From Candidatus Brevibacterium intestinigallinarum (GTDB lineage Bacteria > Actinomycetota > Actinomycetes > Actinomycetales > Brevibacteriaceae): a stretch of 43,589 nt of DNA. The DNA lies in contig DWZY01000286.1 of assembly GCA_019117325.1 (NCBI GenBank), forward strand, positions 1-43,589, in the 5' to 3' direction. The notes under the pieces are model-generated. The model was not told the DNA's origin. It did not search any database and worked only from the letters and a program-made list of their open reading frames with translations. Position 1 is the first letter of the stretch, and every line of letters starts with the position of its first letter. Made by a program: the position numbers and the translations under genes. Shown here one piece after another: positions 1-8,156 of this stretch.

Positions 1-4
1 CTCG

Positions 5-919
5 ATGAACACTCCCCGGAGGCCCGAGCCCACCATCGAACAGCTGCTCGCTGCGGCGGCCGAGCACGGCATCGATCTCGCGCGATTGCTGCATCTCGAT
101 GAGGCGGACGGTGCTGCGGGCGCGGATGGTGCTGCGGGTGACCTGCTGGTCGACTACCGCGACCTCACCGATGTGCGGCTGCGCACGTCGCTCGAGGCCG
201 AGCACGGCCTCTACATCGCGGAGTCGACGAAGATCATCGACCGCGCGCTGCGGGCCGGTCACGTCCCGCGGTCGTTCCTCATGTCGCGGGACTGGTTCGT
301 GCGCCTGGCCGATCGCCTGGGCGGGGACCTCGCGTCCGAGGCCCCGATCCTGCTGGGCAGCCAGGAGCGGGTCGATGCACTCGCCGGGTTCCACGTCCAT
401 CGGGGCGCACTCGCCTCGATGCGCAGGCCCCAACCGCAGGACGTCGCGGACGCGGTCGCGGGCGCCGGCCGGGTCGTCGTGGTCGAGGACGTCGTCGACC
501 ACACGAATCTGGGGGCCATCTTCCGCTCCGCCGCCGGTCTGGGCGTCGACGCGGTGCTGCTGTCGCCGTCCTGCGCAGATCCGCTGTATCGGCGCTCGAT
601 CCGGGTGTCGATGGGCACCGTCTTCCAGGTGCCGTGGGCGCGCTTCACGCAGTGGCCGGACGGACTGCGGACGCTGCGGGCCCAGGGCTTCACCGTCGCC
701 GCCCTGGCGCTCGAGGACGACAGCGTCACCCTGCGCGACTTCGCGGCTTCCGCTCCCGAGCGGGTCGCGCTCGTCATGGGCACTGAAGGCGACGGACTGC
801 GGCAGTCGACGATCGCGGAGGCGGACGCGACCGTCCTCATCCCCATGTCGCACGCGGTCGACTCGCTCAACGTCGCCGCCGCGACCGCCGTCGCGTGCTA
901 CGCCCTGCAGATCGACTGA
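5..919 (+). CDS. TrmH/SpoU-family RNA 2'-O-methyltransferase
   Basis: Translation has an N-terminal substrate-binding-like region and SpoU motifs (VVEDVVDHTNLGAIFRSAAGLGVDAVLLSPSCADPLYRRSIRVSMGTVF..., LVMGTEGDGL). Start codon uncertain at the window edge. Confidence 0.88.
   Translation: MNTPRRPEPTIEQLLAAAAEHGIDLARLLHLDEADGAAGADGAAGDLLVDYRDLTDVRLRTSLEAEHGLYIAESTKIIDRALRAGHVPRSFLMSRDWFVRLADRLGGDLASEAPILLGSQERVDALAGFHVHRGALASMRRPQPQDVADAVAGAGRVVVVEDVVDHTNLGAIFRSAAGLGVDAVLLSPSCADPLYRRSIRVSMGTVFQVPWARFTQWPDGLRTLRAQGFTVAALALEDDSVTLRDFAASAPERVALVMGTEGDGLRQSTIAEADATVLIPMSHAVDSLNVAAATAVACYALQID
104..139 (+). repeat. 18-bp x2 in-frame tandem repeat in the TrmH-family gene (DGAAGA/DGAAGD)
   Basis: gcggacggtgctgcgggc followed directly by gcggatggtgctgcgggt. 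Confidence 0.85.
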
Positions 920-961
920 TGAGCCTCGAATACTGAGTTTCGGCTGATGAGAGGAGCCACC

Positions 962-1768
962 ATGGAGACGCGCACACGGCCCTCCCGTGACCAGCTCGCC
1001 GCACACCTCGATGCGACCGGAATCACCGGCCGGGTCGCGACGCCGCGCGAGAACAACCTCGAGCACATCGGACGGTTCCTGCGCCAGGAGCGGCAGTTCG
1101 ACTTCGGGATCCCGCTCACGCGCGAATGGTCGGAGGAGTCCGTCTTCGACCTCATGGTCGAGCGCGTGGGCATCAGTGGGGATCGCTCGTTCGTCGAGGG
1201 TGTCGACACGATCTCCGCGCAGATGTGCATCGACGGGCTCGACCGGCTGCGGACGGCCCTCCATGAGGTGACCGAGGCCGCAGGCCGCATCCTCTTCGCG
1301 ACCGGGCACCCGGCGGGCCTGCTGCCCGTGCACCAGGCGATGGCCCGGTGGGCGGCGGCGAACGGGGCGGAGGTCGTGGGCGTCGACGTGACGACGAGTC
1401 CCGCGCCGGTCGCAGTGGACCTGCCGGCGGAGGCACCGCTGGGAGGCGACGTGCGACGGATGGACGGCGTCCACGTCTGGCATCAGCACGGGGGAGTGCC
1501 GCACACTCACTATGCCGAGCCCATGCAGACGCTCCTGGCACGGCTGGGTGACGACGGCCTCGGCGGTCCGGATCTGGTCGTGGCCGACCACGGCTGGGCG
1601 GGTGCGGCCGGCAGCGCGGGGCTGCGCACGGCGGGCTTCGCGGACTGCAACGACCCGGCCCTGTTCGTGGGCGAGGCGCAGGGGCAGATCGAGATCGCGA
1701 TCCCGCTGGACGACAACGTGCTGCCGCAGCACTACGAGCTGCTCCTGGACTACCTGCTGGGTGTGTAG
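962..1768 (+). CDS. Conserved actinobacterial protein of unknown function (annotated as phosphatase in some relatives)
   Basis: Complete ORF with GAGGAG upstream of ATG 962; resembles actinobacterial proteins starting with a TRDQLAxHLxxTGIxGxVATPRxNNL pattern, next to rpmE2. Confidence 0.6.
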   Translation: METRTRPSRDQLAAHLDATGITGRVATPRENNLEHIGRFLRQERQFDFGIPLTREWSEESVFDLMVERVGISGDRSFVEGVDTISAQMCIDGLDRLRTALHEVTEAAGRILFATGHPAGLLPVHQAMARWAAANGAEVVGVDVTTSPAPVAVDLPAEAPLGGDVRRMDGVHVWHQHGGVPHTHYAEPMQTLLARLGDDGLGGPDLVVADHGWAGAAGSAGLRTAGFADCNDPALFVGEAQGQIEIAIPLDDNVLPQHYELLLDYLLGV

Positions 1769-1906
1769 AATGGTGAGTCGGTCCGCGCGCGGCCCCACCC
1801 GGGGCCAGGCCTCCATGTCGGTCGTGGACCACGCGGAATTCGGGCACTGGCAGGCGGTTTCGGCCGCATCAGGCGCCTGATCAGAATTCACAGCAAAGGA
1901 CTCAGC

Positions 1907-2164
1907 ATGAAGAAGGACATCCACCCGGAGTACCGCGAGATCGTCTTCAACGACCTCGCATCCGGCACCAAGTTCCTCACCCGGTCGACCGCCACGAGCG
2001 ACAAGACCATCGAGTGGGAGGACGGCAACACGTACCCCGTCATCGACGTCGAGATCTCGTCCGCGTCGCACCCGTTCTACACGGGCAAGCAGCGCATCCT
2101 CGACTCCGCCGGCCGCGTGGAGAAGTTCAAGGACCGCTACAAGGGCTTCGGCCGCCGCGGCTGA
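1907..2164 (+). CDS. rpmE2: 50S ribosomal protein L31 type B
   Basis: [28 protein letters not shown]...[27 protein letters not shown]; no CxxC zinc motif; RBS AAAGGA upstream. Confidence 0.97.
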   Translation: MKKDIHPEYREIVFNDLASGTKFLTRSTATSDKTIEWEDGNTYPVIDVEISSASHPFYTGKQRILDSAGRVEKFKDRYKGFGRRG

Positions 2165-2181
2165 GCGAGCAGTCCTTCACG

Positions 2182-2227
2182 ACTGCGGGCCCGGATCCCT
2201 CCTCACGAGGGTGTCCGGGCCCGCAGT
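2182..2227. terminator. Strong stem-loop terminator between rpmE2 and the convergent kinase gene
   Basis: 14-bp perfect stem ACTGCGGGCCCGGA / TCCGGGCCCGCAGT with an inner CCCT/AGGG stem; no long T run. Confidence 0.75.
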
Positions 2228-2248
2228 GCATTCAGGCGACGTGCCATC

Positions 2249-2282
2249 TGGTTGACTCAGTCGTCTGGCTGACTCCGTCGTC
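2249..2282. repeat. 17-bp x2 tandem repeat in the rpmE2/pdxK convergent gap
   Basis: tggttgactcagtcgtc followed directly by tggctgactccgtcgtc. Confidence 0.85.
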
Positions 2283-2292
2283 CTGCGTGCGC

Positions 2293-3183
2293 TCAGCTGT
2301 CCAGCGTGCGCTCCTCGACGGTGACGGACAGGCCCTCGAGAGGCTGGACGCGAGCGGCCGGGTGGAAGAGCGAGTCGACGCCGGTCGCGTTCGGCAGGGA
2401 CGCGGCGATGCCGTGCGCCACCCGCAGCTTCGCGCCGCGGACCGCCTCGAGGACATCCGCCCCCGTGGCGAGCCCTGCCGCGATCGCCGAGGCGAACGAG
2501 CAGCCCGCGCCATTCACCATCCGGTCGTGTGCCTTGGGCGTGCTGAGGACGGTGAGCCGGTCGCCGTTCGCCGTCGACTCGATGAGGACGTCGATCGCGT
2601 CCGGACCGGCCAGACGCGCACCGCCCTTCACGACGACGTGGTCCGCGCCCATCGCGCGGATGTCGCGAGCGGCGCCGATCATGCCGTCGACCGACTGGAT
2701 CGGCTCACGGCCGGTCAGGGTCGCCGCCTCCTCGAGGTTGGGCGTGATGACGGTCGCCAGGGGCACCAGGTTCTCGACGAAGAGGTCCTTGAGGTCGACC
2801 ATCGTGCCGCTGCCCTTGCAGACCAGGACCGGGTCGAAGACGTACGGGAGGTGGTTCTCGCGCAGCGCGGCGGCGAGCGCCAGGGCGGAGTCCACGGAGC
2901 CCAGCATCCCGGACTTGAGGACGGAGAACTCGTGGACCGCGAGCGTGGACTCGAGCTGACGCGTGATGACGTCCGTGTCGATGAACGCGATGTCGTGCTG
3001 GAAGTTCGCGGCCGGGTCGAAGGTGACGATGCAGGTGACGACGGCAGTGCCGAACGCACCGTACTCGCTGAACATCTTGAGGTCGGCCTCGAGACCCGCG
3101 CCGCCGGACACGTCGGATCCCGCGATCGTGAGGACGCGGGGCACGGGGGTGCCGGTGCCGGTCGTGCCAGGGGAGTCTGTCAT
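2293..3183 (-). CDS. Pyridoxal / hydroxymethylpyrimidine kinase (PdxK/ThiD family)
   Basis: VLTIAGSDVSGGAGLEADLKMFSEYGAFGTAVVTCIVTFDP, DPVLVCKGSG, ATVITPNLEEAATL, VVVKGG, NGAGCSFASAIAAGLATG; closest recalled pattern is Gram-positive PdxK. Confidence 0.88.
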   Translation of the reverse strand: MTDSPGTTGTGTPVPRVLTIAGSDVSGGAGLEADLKMFSEYGAFGTAVVTCIVTFDPAANFQHDIAFIDTDVITRQLESTLAVHEFSVLKSGMLGSVDSALALAAALRENHLPYVFDPVLVCKGSGTMVDLKDLFVENLVPLATVITPNLEEAATLTGREPIQSVDGMIGAARDIRAMGADHVVVKGGARLAGPDAIDVLIESTANGDRLTVLSTPKAHDRMVNGAGCSFASAIAAGLATGADVLEAVRGAKLRVAHGIAASLPNATGVDSLFHPAARVQPLEGLSVTVEERTLDS

Positions 3184-3287
3184 GCGGGGTGTCCTCACTC
3201 GTGGTGTCGGAAACGGTTGGACGCGGTCGGCAGGTGGCGATCAGCGGTCGACAGCGTGGTGCCGATCATATCGCTCAGTGTCGTGAG

Positions 3288-3758
3288 TCAGGATCCGCCC
3301 GGATACCCGTGCTGGCGCCAGGCCTCGTACACGGCGATCGAGGCGGAGTTCGCCAGATTCAGCGAGCGGCGCGAGGGGAGCATGGGGATCCGCACGTCCA
3401 GATCGACGTGCGGGTCCGCGACCACCTCATCCGGCAGCCCCGTCGACTCCCGGCCGAACAGCAGGACGTCGCCGGATCGGTACTCGACGTCCGCGAAGCT
3501 CGTCTGCGCGTGGGTCGTGAACGCGATGACCCGCCGGTCGCCCAGCGTCTGCCAGGCGTCCTCGAGCGAGGGATGCACCGTCACATGCGCGAGATCGTGA
3601 TAGTCGAGCCCCGCACGCCGCAGCTTCGCGTCGGTCAGGTCGAACCCCAGGGGCTCGATGAGGTGCAGGTGCGCGCCGGTCACCGCCGCGAGGCGGATGG
3701 CGTTGCCGGTGTTGCCGGGGATCTCCGGCGTGTGGAAGACGATGCTCAAGTCCTTCAT
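3288..3758 (-). CDS. trmL: tRNA (cytidine(34)-2'-O)-methyltransferase
   Basis: Short SPOUT protein: IVFHTPEIPGNTGNAIRLAAVTGAHLHLIEPLGF, LLFGRESTGLP, IPMLPSRRSLNLANSASIAVYEAWRQ. Confidence 0.93.
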   Translation of the reverse strand: MKDLSIVFHTPEIPGNTGNAIRLAAVTGAHLHLIEPLGFDLTDAKLRRAGLDYHDLAHVTVHPSLEDAWQTLGDRRVIAFTTHAQTSFADVEYRSGDVLLFGRESTGLPDEVVADPHVDLDVRIPMLPSRRSLNLANSASIAVYEAWRQHGYPGGS

Positions 3759-3777
3759 AGGGCTCTCAGCCTACGCC

Positions 3778-3803
3778 GCGGGCGTCCCCGCGGGGACGCC
3801 CGC
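3778..3803. repeat. 26-bp perfect palindrome GCGGGCGTCCCCGCGGGGACGCCCGC
   Basis: Read directly; 20 bp upstream of the trmL start in a divergent intergenic region. Confidence 0.95.
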
Positions 3804-3998
3804 CCGCTCGATATGTCCGCTGAGCATGCGGCATCTGTTCGATCGGAATATCAGTCTTGAGTGCTGATCACTCACGCCTGATGGATGCTGATGTGTCCTC
3901 TGTGTCCGTGCCTCGTCCTAGTGTGCCGGTACGAGGACGGGTCGACGGAGCTCCGGATCAGGAGTCGCCGCTCACCCGCGAGGATCCAGGAGGATGCC

Positions 3999-5636
3999 AT
4001 GACTCAGGACAGCACCCGCGACGGCAGTGCTCGCGATGACAGCGCTCGTGACGGCAGCGCCAGCGACGACGCTCTCGATGTGCACGAGGCGCAGGTGGTC
4101 GCGGATCGGATGCGCAGGCTCGCCGGCAGCATCGCACGACAGCAGGCGACGTTCCTGACCCTGCTGGACCGGATCGATCGGACCGAGGCCTGGGCGCACT
4201 GGATCGGCGTGCGCACCCTGGTGCAGTGGGTGGCCTTCGTCTGCGAGATGGATCCGCACACCGCCCGTGAGCACGTCCGGGTCATGCGCGGGCTGCGGGA
4301 GATGCCGCAGGTCGCGCAGCTGCTGTCCACGGGGCGGATCTCGTTCAGCAAGGCCCGTGAGATCACGCGGCTGGCCGGTCGCATCGACGATGAGGAGGCC
4401 GCAGGCATCACCCGGCGAGCGACTGCCTCGCAGATCTCGGCGATGGTCTCCGCCTACCGGCGCGTGGATCCAGCGGACACGGACGAGATGCTCGATGCCC
4501 TTGTGGGGCCGCGGCCCTCGGAGGCGAGTGGGGAGACGGCCGGGGAGGACGCAGGAGAGGAGGTCGCCGCGGTGAGCTCGGAGGATGCCGAAGCGAGCCC
4601 GGAGGAGAGCGCGCGGGCGAGCGCGATCGCCGCCGTGCAGCTTCCGGCCCGTCTGGAGCAGGACTCTCTGCACCTCTCGCAGCAGCAGTCCGGGCGCGCC
4701 CGGCTCATCCTCGATCTGCCGGAGGCCGAGGCACTCGAGCTCCTGGCCGCGCTCGATGCGCTCTGCGACGCCACCAGTTCCGATGGCGGACCCGCGAACC
4801 GGGTGGACGCACTGCTGCAGCTCGTGCGGGCACACCGGGACGGCACGGGGTCGGGCGGGTCGGTGAGCTCCGCGCGTGCCACCCTCGTGGTGCATGTCTC
4901 ACCCGAGGTGCTCGCCGCCGCCAGTGGCGCTCACGTGCACGACAGCGCTGAGGCCGGAGCGCCGCGCCCGGAGCGCTGTCACACGGCCGACAGGGGGCCG
5001 ATCACGGGGGCCACCGCCGCCCGCCTGGCCTGCGGGGGAGCGCTGATGGGAGCTCTCATCGACGACAGCGGCGACGTTCTGGCCCTGGGGCGCTCGCGCC
5101 GCCTGGCCTCGCCGCAGCAGAAGCTGGCGCTGTCCGCACGGGACCTCCACTGCCAGTTCCCCTCCTGCGCCCGCCGTGCCAACCTCGAGGCTCACCACAT
5201 CCGTATGTGGAGCGAGGGTGGCCCCACGGATCTGGACAACATGCTGCTGCTCTGCCGCTCGCATCACATCGCGGTCCATGAGAGCCGACTGCGGATCACC
5301 CGGTCGGGGGAGCGATTCGCCGGCGCACTCCGTGCGGGCACGGGCTTCGCGTTCCACACGGAGGAGGGGGTCCTCATCCGACCGGGGGATCCCGATGCAC
5401 TCGAGGCGCCCGTCGTCGGCTCCGACCCGGACGCGGACGGGGCTCTCACCCGACCGCTCGTGCTGGGACTTCCCGGTGCGCGCCTGAGCCCGCAGGAGCC
5501 CGAGATCGTGACCGAGGAAGGCGGCTGGGGTTTCACTCTGGATGCCGGGGTCACCTGGCTCTTCGACGCCGAGGCCACCCTCCGTGAGCGCCTCCGGAGG
5601 GGTGACGTCCACCCGCCCGAGGGCGACTGTGCGTGA
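3999..5636 (+). CDS. DUF222-type protein with C-terminal HNH endonuclease domain
   Basis: HNH signature CQFPSCARRANLEAHHIRMWSEGGPTDLDNMLLLCRSHHIAVHE; DUF222-like N-terminal region; AGGAGG upstream of ATG 3999. Confidence 0.9.
   Translation: MTQDSTRDGSARDDSARDGSASDDALDVHEAQVVADRMRRLAGSIARQQATFLTLLDRIDRTEAWAHWIGVRTLVQWVAFVCEMDPHTAREHVRVMRGLREMPQVAQLLSTGRISFSKAREITRLAGRIDDEEAAGITRRATASQISAMVSAYRRVDPADTDEMLDALVGPRPSEASGETAGEDAGEEVAAVSSEDAEASPEESARASAIAAVQLPARLEQDSLHLSQQQSGRARLILDLPEAEALELLAALDALCDATSSDGGPANRVDALLQLVRAHRDGTGSGGSVSSARATLVVHVSPEVLAAASGAHVHDSAEAGAPRPERCHTADRGPITGATAARLACGGALMGALIDDSGDVLALGRSRRLASPQQKLALSARDLHCQFPSCARRANLEAHHIRMWSEGGPTDLDNMLLLCRSHHIAVHESRLRITRSGERFAGALRAGTGFAFHTEEGVLIRPGDPDALEAPVVGSDPDADGALTRPLVLGLPGARLSPQEPEIVTEEGGWGFTLDAGVTWLFDAEATLRERLRRGDVHPPEGDCA
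4020..4064 (+). repeat. 15-bp x3 in-frame tandem repeat at the N-terminus of the DUF222/HNH protein
   Basis: gacggcagtgctcgc / gatgacagcgctcgt / gacggcagcgccagc encoding DGSAR/DDSAR/DGSAS. Confidence 0.8.
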
Positions 5637-5647
5637 CACCAGCGCAC

Positions 5648-5676
5648 TTGCCGTATTCGAACGCATGTTCGATACT
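5648..5676 (+). promoter_or_regulatory. Candidate promoter for the mutasome operon: TTGCCG -N17- GATACT
   Basis: -35-like 5648-5653, -10-like 5671-5676, 17-nt spacer. Confidence 0.65.
5657..5672. promoter_or_regulatory. LexA SOS box TCGAACGCATGTTCGA
   Basis: Half-sites TCGAAC/GTTCGA with a 4-nt centre, matching the actinobacterial/Gram-positive SOS box; lies in the promoter spacer and -10 region of imuA-imuB-dnaE2. Confidence 0.92.
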
Positions 5677-5682
5677 GGAGGC

Positions 5683-6477
5683 ATGTCCGCAGCGCCCAGT
5701 CCCGTCTCCGCCTCCGCCCAGGCGGTCGAGGACGCGCGGGCTCTCAGCCAGCGGCTGAGCCGGTCCCTGGGCATCCCGACGGCGAGCTCCCTCGTCGATC
5801 GGGTCCAGCCGCGGGCGGTATCCCCGGCGCTCTCCCGTCTCTTCGCACGCGGCGGCCTGCCGCGGGGAGAAGTGGTGCAGGTGAGCGGCAGATCCGGCCT
5901 GTCCCTGGCCCTGGCGTGCTGCGCACTGACCACGCAGGACGGCGGCTGGTGCGCGGGGATCGGGCTGGGAGAGCCTGCGGCCTCCGCGATGCGGGACCTG
6001 GGGGTGCATCTGCCGCGCTTCGTCTGCCTCGACACGCCCGCGCAGGACTGGATGCGCGTCGCCTCGATCCTCATCGAGTCGTTCAACGTCATCCTCGTCG
6101 ATCCGGGATTCGACGCTGCGGCAGGCGAGCGCGCGCGGATCGCCGCCAAGCTGCGGGACAGTCAGGCCACGCTCATCCTCCTGGGCCGGACCCGCTCGTC
6201 AGCCCCTCGCTTGTCCGCACCTCATGCGTCCGCTCCTCACACGTCCGTCCGCCGGTCGTCCGCGCCGTCGTTCCCCGGCAGCACCGAGCACCTGACAGTG
6301 CTCAGCGAGGCCTGGGAGGGCACGCACGCGGGCACGGGTCGCCTGCGCCGCCGCGTTCTGCAGGTGCACAGTGCCAGAACGGGCGAGCACACCCTGATCC
6401 TGCCCGATCCGCAGGGCTCCGTCGCGGTTCAGGACGTCCCCGCGGGGACGCTCCGGCTCGTCCGCCGCCATGAGTGA
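5683..6477 (+). CDS. ImuA-like (RecA-related) mutasome protein
   Basis: RALSQRLSRSLGIPTASSLVDRVQPRAVSPALSRLFARGGLPRGEVVQVSGRSGLSLALACCAL...; first gene of operon before imuB and dnaE2. Start at 5683 (or 5665). Confidence 0.85.
   Translation: MSAAPSPVSASAQAVEDARALSQRLSRSLGIPTASSLVDRVQPRAVSPALSRLFARGGLPRGEVVQVSGRSGLSLALACCALTTQDGGWCAGIGLGEPAASAMRDLGVHLPRFVCLDTPAQDWMRVASILIESFNVILVDPGFDAAAGERARIAAKLRDSQATLILLGRTRSSAPRLSAPHASAPHTSVRRSSAPSFPGSTEHLTVLSEAWEGTHAGTGRLRRRVLQVHSARTGEHTLILPDPQGSVAVQDVPAGTLRLVRRHE
6199..6270 (+). repeat. 15-bp tandem repeat (4 full units plus a partial) in the imuA C-terminal linker (SAPRL-SAPHA-SAPHT-SVRRS-SAPS)
   Basis: tcagcccctcgcttg/tccgcacctcatgcg/tccgctcctcacacg/tccgtccgccggtcg/tccgcgccgtcg. 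Confidence 0.8.
6435..6450. repeat. Perfect palindrome CGTCCCCGCGGGGACG (copy 2)
   Basis: Read directly, inside the 3' end of imuA (encodes VPAGT). Confidence 0.95.
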
Positions 6478-8143
6478 GGGCCCCGCCGAGTCCGCGGCCC
6501 CGATCGGGTCCGCGGCGCAGCGCGTGCTCGTCCTGATCGTTCCCGACTGGTCCGCGCTCGCGGCGGCGCTGGCGGCGGATGCGCTTCCCACCGCCCCGGT
6601 CGCCGTCATGCACGCGAACCGTGTGGTCTCCGCCAACGCACCGGCACGTGCCCGCGGGGTCGACTCCGGCATGACAGTGCGCGCGGCGCGGGGGCGCTGC
6701 CCGGAGCTGCTCCTCGCACCCCGGGAGGCAGAGACGGAGGCGCGCCTCTTCGCGGCCGCCGCGCAGGCGCTGGACGACGCGGTGGCCCGCTTCACCGTCC
6801 TGGGGCCCGGCGCCGTGAGCATCCCGGCGGATTCGCTGCGGCACACCCATGCGGATGAGAGCGCCGCCGTCGAGCACCTCCTGAATGCCCTCACGGAGCG
6901 CACCGGCTGGGAGTTCCTGCCTGGCATCGCGGACACGCCCTTCGCCGCCCTGCTGGCCGCGCGCACCGCCACGCGCGTGGAGCCCGGTCGCACCGGGGAG
7001 TTCCTGGCCGCGCAGCCCACCCGCGCGCTCGACGCGGCGCTCGTCCTCGACGAGACCCTCGAGCCCTCCGTCCTCAGCGATCTGGTGAGCGTGCTCGAGC
7101 GGCTGGGCCTGCGCACCCTGGGCGCGTTCGCGGACCTCGACCCGGCGGACGTCGGCACCCGGTTCGGACCCCTGGGCCTGCGGCTGCGCGACCTGGCCCG
7201 AGGCCGCGGGCACCGCGGTCTGCGCGATCACAGCCGCGCGGAGGACCTCGTCGTCGAGGTGCCGCTGGATCCTCCGACTCCACGCACCGACGTCCTCGCG
7301 TTCCGGGCCCGCGCCGCCGCGGCCCAGCTCTTCACGGAGGTCCGCCGCCGCGCCCTCGTCTGCACGCAGGTGACGATCCGCCTCACCGCGACAGGCGGGC
7401 AGGTGAGCGAGCGGACGTGGCGCCTCGAGGACATGTCGGACAACCGCGTCGCCGACCGCGCGCGCTGGCAGGCGGAGGGCTGGCTGACAGCGCAGCCGGC
7501 AGCGAAGCGCACCTCGGGACAGGCCGCGAACCCAGTCCCGACCTCGGACCCAGCCCTGGCCTCGGATCCAGCCCCGACCTCGGACACGGACGAGGGCATC
7601 GCCCTCCTCACTCTCCTCGCGGCAGAGCTCGCCACACCGCTCGCCACCCAGCGCAGCCTCCTGGACCGGAGCAGCGGTGCGGTGGCCCACAGCCTCGAGC
7701 GCCTGCAGGGCCTCTTCGGCCTCGACGCGGTCCTGGTCCCCGGCCTCCAGGGCGGCAGAGACCCGCAGGAGACGAACCTCTGGACACCCTGGCAGCAGGC
7801 ACCGCGCCCGGATCGCGACCCCGAGGCCCCCTGGCCCGGGGCGATCCCCGCGCCGCACCCGGTCCGCATCCTCCGCACCCCGGTGGAGCTGCTCGACACC
7901 GCGGGTGCGCCGGTCGTCGCCCGCTCCACGGGCCTGGACTCCGCGCCCGCCACCCTGCGGATCCCCGGGGCGGGCGCCCACCGGATCGTCGACCACTCGT
8001 CGCCGTGGCCGGTCGAGACCGGCTGGTGGGATCCCGCACTCCGGCAGCGGCGGGTGCGCCTCCAAGTGCTCGCCGAGGACGGCGCGGCCTTCCTCCTCTG
8101 CCGTGAGGACGGCCAGTGGCAGCTCGTGGGGGAGTACGCATGA
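6470..8143 (+). CDS. imuB: ImuB, catalytically inactive Y-family polymerase homologue
   Basis: VLVLIVPDWSALAAALAADALPTAPVAVMHANRVVSANAPARARGVDSGMTVRAARGRCPEL...; 8-bp overlap with imuA; followed by dnaE2. Confidence 0.92.
   Translation: MSEGPAESAAPIGSAAQRVLVLIVPDWSALAAALAADALPTAPVAVMHANRVVSANAPARARGVDSGMTVRAARGRCPELLLAPREAETEARLFAAAAQALDDAVARFTVLGPGAVSIPADSLRHTHADESAAVEHLLNALTERTGWEFLPGIADTPFAALLAARTATRVEPGRTGEFLAAQPTRALDAALVLDETLEPSVLSDLVSVLERLGLRTLGAFADLDPADVGTRFGPLGLRLRDLARGRGHRGLRDHSRAEDLVVEVPLDPPTPRTDVLAFRARAAAAQLFTEVRRRALVCTQVTIRLTATGGQVSERTWRLEDMSDNRVADRARWQAEGWLTAQPAAKRTSGQAANPVPTSDPALASDPAPTSDTDEGIALLTLLAAELATPLATQRSLLDRSSGAVAHSLERLQGLFGLDAVLVPGLQGGRDPQETNLWTPWQQAPRPDRDPEAPWPGAIPAPHPVRILRTPVELLDTAGAPVVARSTGLDSAPATLRIPGAGAHRIVDHSSPWPVETGWWDPALRQRRVRLQVLAEDGAAFLLCREDGQWQLVGEYA
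7532..7585 (+). repeat. 18-bp x3 in-frame tandem repeat in the ImuB linker (PVPTSD-PALASD-PAPTSD)
   Basis: ccagtcccgacctcggac / ccagccctggcctcggat / ccagccccgacctcggac. Confidence 0.85.
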
Positions 8144-8156
8144 GGAGGGCGCACGC

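Noticed and set aside
1841-1906. Zur box upstream of rpmE2
   Set aside because: Type B L31 is often Zur-regulated, but no clear TGAAAATGATTTTCA-like palindrome is visible.
3184-3287. TPP riboswitch upstream of the pdxK/thiD-like gene
   Set aside because: No CUGAGA or matching THI-box core found; protein resembles pyridoxal kinases at least as well as ThiD.
2014-3600. 528-aa plus-strand ORF across pdxK and trmL
   Set aside because: Antisense to two genes with strong motifs and crosses the rpmE2 terminator.
6199-7585. Possible CRISPR-like arrays
   Set aside because: Repeats of 15-18 bp without spacers, in frame inside coding sequence; no cas genes in the window.
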